Part shown: piece after piece, positions 57,892 to 64,000 of the stretch
Position numbering within the stretch: position 1 is the stretch's first letter
Layout: the number at the start of each line of letters is the position of its first letter
From: Bidens hawaiensis
Taxonomy: Eukaryota > Streptophyta > Magnoliopsida > Asterales > Asteraceae
DNA: 64,000 bases
Direction of reading: 5' to 3'
NCBI GenBank assembly: GCA_021521415.1
Contig: JAIQDT010007680.1
Location: 33,826-97,825 of the forward strand
Notes under the pieces: generated by a model
What the model was told of the DNA's origin: nothing
The model's input: only the letters and a program-made list of their open reading frames with translations
The model's database searches: none
Translations under genes and position numbers: made by a program

Positions 57892-60330
57892 GAACAGTTG
57901 AACAGGGCTGCAAACAATCTTTGGATTGTAGATAGCGGCTGTTCCAGGCACATGACATGCAACAAACACTTGTTGCAAGACTTAAAACCTGTTCAGGGAG
58001 CTAGAGTTAGTTTTGCTGGTGAAAGCGGAGGAAGGATTACCGGTAGAGGAACTGTGTCGAATGGGAGAATGACACTTGAAAATGTAAACTTTGTGGAGGA
58101 ATTAAAGCACAATCTGCTGAGTGTGTCGCAGATCTGTGATAAAGAATACACTGTCCATTTCACTAAAAATGAAGCGATTGTATTGAAGCCTGGTTTTCAT
58201 ATACCAGAAGAATGGATAGTAATGAAAGCTCCACGTGAAACGAATACATACGTGATGGATATGAGGTCTACTGAAATGGCCACCGGAGAATCTTGTTTAA
58301 TGACAAAAGCAAGCGAATCAGAATCAGAATTGTGGCACAGGAGAATGGGACATATTCATCTTCGTAAGATGAACTTCATTGTCAAAAATGGGCTTGTGAT
58401 GGGCATTCCCTTAAAGAGTTTTAACTTTGAAGATAAATGCATAGCGTGCAAGAAGGGAAAGCAACACAAGAAAAGCCATCTCACCAAGACGATCAACTCA
58501 ATTGCTGGTACTCTAGAACTACTTCATATGGATCTCTTCGGTCCGGTGAATGTACAAAGTCTAGGTGGTACTTCTTACTGCTTGGTGATAACTGATGATT
58601 ACTCGCGATACTCGTGGGTATATTTTCTGAAAACGAAAGACGAGACGACTCAGATGGTGAAGAATCTAATTACAAAAGTCGAGAACGTCATGAGTAAATC
58701 AGTTAAATTCATCAGAAGCGACAATGGGACAGAGTTCAAGAACTTTGAGATGGAAATCTTTTGTCTTCGGAAGGGTATTGAGCATCAATACAGCGCTCCG
58801 TATACTCCACAACAGAACGGAGTAGCTGAAAGGAAGAACCGAACGTTGATTGAAGGAGCCAGAACTATGCTGGCAGACTCAAAGCTTCCTGTGATGTTCT
58901 GGGCTGAAGCAGTTGCTACAGCCTGCTATGTTCTGAATCGGGTGTTAACCGTTAAGAGACTTGGAAAAACCTGTTACGAGCTTATGCACGGAAGGAAGCC
59001 CAACTTGTGCGGTCTTGAACCTTTTGGGTCTCCTTGTTCGATTTTGAAGACTAATTCGAAATTTGGTGAAGTAGCTGATGAGGGAATCCTAGTCGGTTAT
59101 GTTGTTGGGACTCCCAACAGACGGGTCTTCAATACGACAACTTGCAAGGTGGAGGTGGTTTGTAACACCGACATTACTAGTTACCAACCGCCAAAACCAA
59201 GCAATGGACCTGCTGAGCTGTTTGACTATGTTAAACTTTTTAAGTCGTTTAACGTACCTACTTTGGAAATTTCTGAAGAAGACGAAAGAGCAGTGACGAA
59301 GATGATTTTTGATGAGGAAGAGGAGGTAGTGCAACATCAGATGACAGAAAAATCTCAGCCTTCCACATCAAACCCTATCGATACCCCTGCGGCCTCAACT
59401 GAAGATGAGTTTATTAATCCTTTTCACTCTCAGCCTGAAACTACCATAGATGAGATCTCTTCAAACTTGGAAGACAATTTGCATGTCGGTGCTGTTCCGA
59501 CCACGAGAATTCACAAAGATCACCCATTGGAGAATGTTATAGGTGATGTGTCCTCTAGTGTACAAACCAGAAGTAGCTTGAATGAGCACACCTGTGTTTA
59601 TACAAGCATTAAAGATACAGGTATCATGAACGAATGTTTGTACTCTTGCTTCATAAGCCAAGTCGAACCGAAGAATTATCAAATGGCTTTAAAGGACAGC
59701 TCGTGGGTCGAAGCCATGCAAGAAGAGTTGGCTCAGTTCGAAAAAATGGAAGTTTGGACTTTGGTTGAAAAACCAAAGAATGTGCATGCTATAGGCACGA
59801 AATGGGTGTTCAAGTGCAAGAGAGATGAAAAGGGGATTATCGTGAGAAATAAGGCGAGGCTGGTTGTTAAAGGTTTTAATCAACAAGAGGGTATTGACTA
59901 CAATGAGGTTTTCGCTCCTGTTGCCCGGTTAGAAGCGATTAGATTGTTTTTGGCGTTTGCTGCATCTAAAAAGATGAAGGTGTTTCAGTTGGATGTGAAG
60001 AGCGCGTTTCTTAACGGGAAAGTTGATGAGGTTGTGTTTGTTGAGCAACCTCCGGGTTTTCCTGACCCAGACTTTCCGGATCACGTATACAGGTTGAGCA
60101 AGGCGTTATATGGGTTACATCAGGCACCTCGTGCCTGGTATTCAACGTTATCGGACTACTTGCTGGAAAATGGTTTTGACAGAGGATTGATTGACAGTAC
60201 GCTGTTTGTGAAGAGAGAAGGATGTGACTTCTTACTGGTTCAAGTCTACGTGGATGATATCATTTTTGCTGCATCAAGAGTATCCATGTGTCAGGATTTT
60301 GAGGCTGTCATGAAGAACGATTCGAGATGA
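57892..60330 (+). CDS. Element F pol, first part: protease, integrase, reverse transcriptase
   Basis: The open frame reaches back to 57847, but protein similarity starts after the acceptor-like TTTGTTTTATTGTGCAG that ends at 57891, in frame. Counting from 57847, the protease DSG has D29. The integrase zinc finger starts at H164, and the core has D229, D292 and E328 with 35 residues between the last two. Reverse transcriptase runs from about WVEAMQEEL to YVDD (D803-804). The order protease, integrase, reverse transcriptase is that of Ty1-copia. The frame stops at 60330 a few codons after YVDD because of a one-base indel in the A-rich stretch near 60314-60318. The normal copia sequence continues in the next frame. 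Confidence 0.9.
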   Translation, partial: EQLNRAANNLWIVDSGCSRHMTCNKHLLQDLKPVQGARVSFAGESGGRITGRGTVSNGRMTLENVNFVEELKHNLLSVSQICDKEYTVHFTKNEAIVLKPGFHIPEEWIVMKAPRETNTYVMDMRSTEMATGESCLMTKASESESELWHRRMGHIHLRKMNFIVKNGLVMGIPLKSFNFEDKCIACKKGKQHKKSHLTKTINSIAGTLELLHMDLFGPVNVQSLGGTSYCLVITDDYSRYSWVYFLKTKDETTQMVKNLITKVENVMSKSVKFIRSDNGTEFKNFEMEIFCLRKGIEHQYSAPYTPQQNGVAERKNRTLIEGARTMLADSKLPVMFWAEAVATACYVLNRVLTVKRLGKTCYELMHGRKPNLCGLEPFGSPCSILKTNSKFGEVADEGILVGYVVGTPNRRVFNTTTCKVEVVCNTDITSYQPPKPSNGPAELFDYVKLFKSFNVPTLEISEEDERAVTKMIFDEEEEVVQHQMTEKSQPSTSNPIDTPAASTEDEFINPFHSQPETTIDEISSNLEDNLHVGAVPTTRIHKDHPLENVIGDVSSSVQTRSSLNEHTCVYTSIKDTGIMNECLYSCFISQVEPKNYQMALKDSSWVEAMQEELAQFEKMEVWTLVEKPKNVHAIGTKWVFKCKRDEKGIIVRNKARLVVKGFNQQEGIDYNEVFAPVARLEAIRLFLAFAASKKMKVFQLDVKSAFLNGKVDEVVFVEQPPGFPDPDFPDHVYRLSKALYGLHQAPRAWYSTLSDYLLENGFDRGLIDSTLFVKREGCDFLLVQVYVDDIIFAASRVSMCQDFEAVMKNDSR

Positions 60331-61201
60331 GTGCTATGGGTGAACTAACCTTCTTTCTAGGATTGCAGGTTGATCAGAAGAAGGATGGGATGTTCATTCA
60401 TCAAACAAAGTATGTTCATGATGTGCTGAAGAGATTCAAGATGGAGGACAGTTCTCCATATGACACCCCAATCTGCGTCAATCACAAATTGGGCGCTAAA
60501 TCAGATGGTGACGCAGATGTGGACCCTACTCTGTATCGGGCGATAATAGGTTCATTAATGTATTTAACTGCTTCTAGGCCCGATATAATGTTTTCTGTTT
60601 GTCTTTGTGCTCGTTTTCAGGCAAACCCAAAGGAATCTCACATGAAAGGTGTGAAGAGGATTTTGCGGTATCTTAAGGGCAAGCCGAAACTAGGGTTGTG
60701 GTACCCAAAGGGAGGAGACGTTGAACTGGTGGCGTATACAGATTCTGATTATGGTGGCTGTAATCAGAGTCGGAAGTCAACAACAGGAGGCTGTCAGTTT
60801 CTTGGAGGAAGATTAGTTTCCTGGCAGTGCAAGAAACAGACATCAGTTGCAATTTCAACATGCGAAGCTGAATACATGGCAGCATCCAACTGCTGCTCTC
60901 AGGTTTTGTGGATTCAGCAACAATTGCGCGACTATGGTCTGAATTTCTTACTTACTCCTATTTTAATTGATAACACTGCCGCCATCTCAGTAATTAACAA
61001 TCCCGTGAAGCACAGTAAAACTAAGCATATTGACATTCGCCATCACTTCATACGGGATTGTGCTGAGAAGAAACTAATAAAGATCGAAAAAGTTGATACA
61101 CTTGAAAATTTTGCTGACTTGTTTACAAAAGCGTTTGATAAATCCAGATTTCAAAACCTAATTGAGCTAAACGGGATGATCAATCCGAGTAACCATGTCT
61201 T

Positions 61202-61246
<45 letters not shown>

Positions 61247-61265
61247 ATGGGTCATTTTTGCTTAA
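60327..61265 (+). CDS. Element F pol, second part: thumb and RNase H (frameshifted)
   Basis: The 312-residue frame begins with [15 protein letters not shown], the sequence that normally follows YVDD by about 35 residues in one continuous copia pol. RNase H shows [22 protein letters not shown] and the terminal [11 protein letters not shown]. The stretch [13 protein letters not shown] is the usual pol end. After about residue 293 an A-run (61208-61245) encodes a run of about a dozen lysines and then six residues, so the authentic stop may have been changed by A-tract expansion. The ATG overlaps the previous stop but is unlikely to be a real start. Confidence 0.88.
61208..61245 (+). repeat. A homopolymer at the pol 3' end
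   Basis: About 38 consecutive A bases lie at the end of the pol frame. It could be a slippage-expanded A-tract or sequencing error-prone. A second A-run followed by TA repeats lies at 61969-62050. Confidence 0.9.
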
Positions 61266-61966
61266 AATTAGTCGGTTACCTCAGTTTGATGGACATATCC
61301 TAGGATATGTTTTGGTCCTCGTTTCAACGTAGAGAATGAGGATAGCCATTAACTGGAAGACTGAAAGTGACCGGGGCAGCTATGACGTGTGTTCTTTCAG
61401 TTACTGAAAATTAGTCGGTCATACTTAGTAAGAAGGACACATACTTGTATGTGGTCGGTCCAGTTGATCCATTGGATCTTCAGGATAGCCGTTTACCTGA
61501 CGACTTTGACGTGATTGGGGCGATTGAATTTAAAGTTTTTTTTTTTTTGTGGGAAATGAAATTAATTTTCAAGTCTGTTACTTCGTATGAAGTTCTATGC
61601 TGTGTTTAACAGAAAATTGATCCAACCTTGGAAAATGATATATATACTGATTGTGTGTGCTTAACTAGTGAAGATATTAGGCTTAAAAGGCTTTAGAACA
61701 GTCATTGTATGTCATGGTAATTTTTATGGTGCGTAAAAGTGTATGTGATACTAACTTAAATTTACTCGAATTTACGTGGAAACTCCTTAAGAGTTTTGTA
61801 TGTCTTCATACATATCTTTTCGAAGGATAGGCAGAAAAGCGACTACCCAGTCATACACGAGCCCGTGAGTGTTCTGATTCCGTGAAGAAAGCATTTCAAG
61901 ATACTGCAGTGATCCAGATTCGGGACTTGCAGTGATTTAGTACTCCGAAGTCGATAACAATTTTGA

Positions 61967-62036
<70 letters not shown>

Positions 62037-62580
62037 ATATATATATATACGTGTATATAAATTTCTCAAGTCTGGAGTTAGAAGAAAACGGGAGGCAGAC
62101 ATAGTGTATCTACAAGATAATCAGACATTATGGGTCGAAGTCAATTCGGGGTGACTTGGGTATAGCCAAATACGCTTTGAGAATAGATAGAAGACATCAT
62201 TATCTCTGAGATGTTGCCAACTTAAATTTTTGAGCTTAACTGAACCTTAATCCGTATCACAGAAACGATGAAAACCATTTACGTTATTTACATGCTTACA
62301 ACCTGTGTCTCTATGTCATAATACAGCCAAACACGGATCTAAGTGACAGTCACATCGTTAGTATGATTCCTGTTAGGATCTTTTCTAAAACGTAGTGGTC
62401 CCTGACTAGACTGAAATTTGATCCCTTATTTCGTTAAAATTTTTCTAAGTTTTTTGTTTTTTTTGTAGTTATATTATTGTTGGTTACTAGGTCTTGATCA
62501 TATTTGTTTAACTCTTTTTGGTAATTGATAAGGTTAAATTCAGGATTATTCAAACTTAAAGGGCTGATTTTGAAAATTAC
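61266..62580 (+). other. Element F spacer between pol and ORF3
   Basis: No coding frame was recognised. Two related blocks (about 61266-61385 and 61408-61522) share AATTAGTCGGT, a GGACACAT/GGACATAT phrase, GGATAGCC and a GACTTTGACGTGA/GACTGAAAGTGA phrase, so an old duplication is likely. TA microsatellite at 61987-62050. Confidence 0.55.
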
Positions 62581-63300
62581 GGGCGAAGTTGTTGAATTCG
62601 GCGAAGTTGTGCTTAACTTCGCCTTGGCGAAGTTAAGAGTAACTTCGCCTGAACCAACTCTGCCCTATATAAGGGATTGTAAACGGTAACTATATCACTT
62701 TTTTCGAATTACCGCGAACTTGTTCGAATAACCAATACATTCGGATCTTATTCTTCGCTTTCGATTTCGATCTTGTGTTCCTAGTTTCTACTATACTCGT
62801 GGTATGTGTAGTCAATATCATCCTATCTTTCTCGTTATAGTTTTACCCGGTTCGAGACCTCGGGTCGTCGAACCTTAGAAACCAAGTTTTCCGACCTCAC
62901 GTTACGTGTTCATGGACGACCTTTTCATCCTAACACCATTGAAATATGTTGGACTTCATTGTTAGATCGTTAAATCGGTCCGAAACATCGGATAAACCTT
63001 GTTTGAATCTGAACAGTCGCCGTTTCAGATTCAGGCGAAGTTAAGGTTTACGCGAAGTTATTCTCAACTTCGCCAGTGGCTTAAGTTCGCCTTCAGCGAA
63101 GTTATCCACAACTTCGCTTGAAGCTTAATTTCGCCTATGGCGAAGTTATCCATAACTTCGCCTTGAACACAACTTCGCCTATTTCAAATTTTTTATAAGT
63201 TTTTAGACGAACTTACAGATGAAGCGAAGTTGTTCCCAACTTCGCCTCACCTTTAAATTCGCCTGTACATCACAACTTCGCATATGGTACACAGCGAACT
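62580..63300 (+). repeat. Second cluster of GCGAAGTT / AACTTCGC octamers
   Basis: Two groups, 62580-62650 (three plus two copies) and 63030-63295 (five plus six copies, with near-copies), flank the candidate promoter of ORF3. Many are arranged as inverted pairs. Confidence 0.9.
62663..62675 (+). promoter_or_regulatory. Candidate internal promoter for ORF3
   Basis: CCCTATATAAGGG is a strong TATA-type box. It lies 684 bp before the ORF3 ATG and directly after the first downstream octamer group, repeating the LTR arrangement (octamers, then TATA). Downstream, GTGGTATGTGTAG (62800-62812) could be a splice donor for the acceptor at 63331-63344. Confidence 0.5.
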
Positions 63301-63346
63301 TGTGAGATGATTATATGGTCTCTAACTTGATTTGTTTTGTGCAGAT

Positions 63347-64000
63347 ATGGCTGCTGTTGGAGGTACTGGAGGTGATGATGGTGATGAGCAACGACAATTC
63401 TTCCCAGCCCATAACCAATACATCACTTTGGATCCAGAAGCACGAGGCGTTGAAGACTATAGGGAGATTATCACATTTCTCCAACGATCACGAGTTTTTC
63501 ACGCGATCACTAATACACTACCCATATCTCTGCCCAACATTCAAGATTTCTGGCAGACGGTGTATTATGATTGCAGACCTGAGCCTCCAGTGATGCGAGC
63601 AACTGTCAATGGTCAAGACATACAGTTTTCCTCGGAAGACATACGGTTGGCTCTGCAGTTCGGTGATGAAACGAGAGACGACCCAACGGAATTCGTAGCT
63701 CCTTTCCGTGACGGAGCTTACTTAAGGATGGGTTATTCGGGTCCGCTGGGGGACTCGCAGAGGAGGAAAGGCTTTCTGCTGGATCAATGGCGCTTTTTGA
63801 TGCATGTGTTGATAGTATGCATGTCCGGCAGAAAGGCAGGAACAGACGGGATGGGTGCGACGATGCAATCGGCTATGATTGCGCTGACTTACAACCGCAG
63901 ATATTCTTTTAGTCAGCTAATCTTTTACGAGATTGATCGTCAGAGACGGGCGACGGCGCGCGAGCGTTTTATTATGTATCCTCGGTTTCTACAAATGATT
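63347..64000 (+). CDS. Element F ORF3, env-position protein of unknown function (partial, open at the window edge)
   Basis: The open frame of at least 218 codons runs through the end of the window. The ATG follows TTTGTTTTGTGCAG (63331-63344), an acceptor-like signal nearly identical to the one before pol. The protein starts with a Gly/Asp-rich tail (residues 2-14), then has the pattern ITFLQRSRVFHAIT, IQDFWQTV, EDIRLALQFGD, LRMGYSG, WRFLMHVLIVCMSG, YNRRYSFS and MYPRFLQMI. I recognise this pattern from extra ORFs of SIRE-like copia elements in daisy-family genomes, sometimes labelled plant transposon protein. Position after pol is where SIRE elements carry an env-like ORF, but no signal peptide or clear membrane segment is visible in this part. 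Function is unknown. Confidence 0.75.
   Translation, partial: MAAVGGTGGDDGDEQRQFFPAHNQYITLDPEARGVEDYREIITFLQRSRVFHAITNTLPISLPNIQDFWQTVYYDCRPEPPVMRATVNGQDIQFSSEDIRLALQFGDETRDDPTEFVAPFRDGAYLRMGYSGPLGDSQRRKGFLLDQWRFLMHVLIVCMSGRKAGTDGMGATMQSAMIALTYNRRYSFSQLIFYEIDRQRRATARERFIMYPRFLQMI

Larger units (their letters stand above)
54262..64000 (+). mobile_element. Element F: SIRE/Maximus-like Ty1-copia element with a third ORF (runs off the window)
   Basis: The element comprises a 419-bp 5' LTR, primer-binding site, leader, gag, pol (split by a frameshift), a 1.3-kb non-coding stretch, a second motif-rich region and an extra ORF downstream of pol. Large size, a long coiled-coil gag and an ORF after pol are hallmarks of the SIRE/Maximus lineage. 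The 3' LTR is beyond 64000. It lies in element E. Confidence 0.85.

Noticed and set aside
63315..63593. A 92-codon plus-strand ORF
   Set aside because: It overlaps ORF3 of element F in another frame. The ORF3 frame matches a known protein pattern and stays open to the window end.

Overview
This window is repeat-rich, AT-rich nuclear DNA from a flowering plant. It is built almost entirely of nested transposable elements, and I found no convincing single-copy host gene. Several features point to an angiosperm: Ty3-gypsy chromovirus and Tat-lineage polyproteins, Ty1-copia SIRE-type polyproteins, primer-binding sites complementary to initiator-Met tRNA (TGGTATCAGAGC), a Helitron end and many hairpin MITEs. 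The families as a whole, and the extra ORF downstream of a copia pol at the right edge, look like Asteraceae. That assignment is from memory of the families and is not proven here.

Left part (1-9865). A decayed Tat-type Ty3-gypsy pol lies on the minus strand (1-2570). An orphan minus-strand ORF resembling the zinc-knuckle plus endonuclease end of a non-LTR retrotransposon follows (3150-3749). A SINE-like scrap, three neighbouring foldback or MITE-type elements (6759-8895) and TA microsatellites make up the rest.

Middle-left (9866-30762). Element A (9866-15736, minus) is a very young LTR element. Its two 2093-bp LTRs differ at one base that I could find, it has a perfect ATATA target duplication, and its only protein is a string of six zinc knuckles. 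Element I (16657-24174, minus) is a decayed copia-like element interrupted by element H (16795-18546), a small LTR element encoding a coiled-coil acidic protein. A non-autonomous Helitron (24201-26652) carrying an inner MITE, a short copia LTR remnant and a solo gypsy LTR (G, 28164-30762) follow.

Middle-right (31071-54261). Decayed gypsy element C (31071 onward) is split by element B (35734-45070). B is a chromovirus with one intact 1480-residue gag-pol ORF and a perfect TCACG target duplication, but its two 2.3-kb LTRs are inverted relative to each other. This is the most unusual structure in the window. The rest of C ends at element D (LTR 45151-48512 plus leader), which is cut by element E (minus-strand LTR 50035-53555 plus a decayed pol tail).

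Right edge (54262-64000). Element F is a SIRE/Maximus-like Ty1-copia element with gag, a pol split by one frameshift, a long non-coding stretch, a candidate internal promoter and a third ORF that runs off the window. Its leader and the region before ORF3 are packed with the octamer GCGAAGTT and its complement.

The elements do not form a pathway. Each encodes its own particle and enzymes, and non-autonomous A and H presumably borrow enzymes from relatives. The gypsy LTRs A, B, D, E and G, though otherwise unlike, share an ordered set of leader signals that I describe as a finding.
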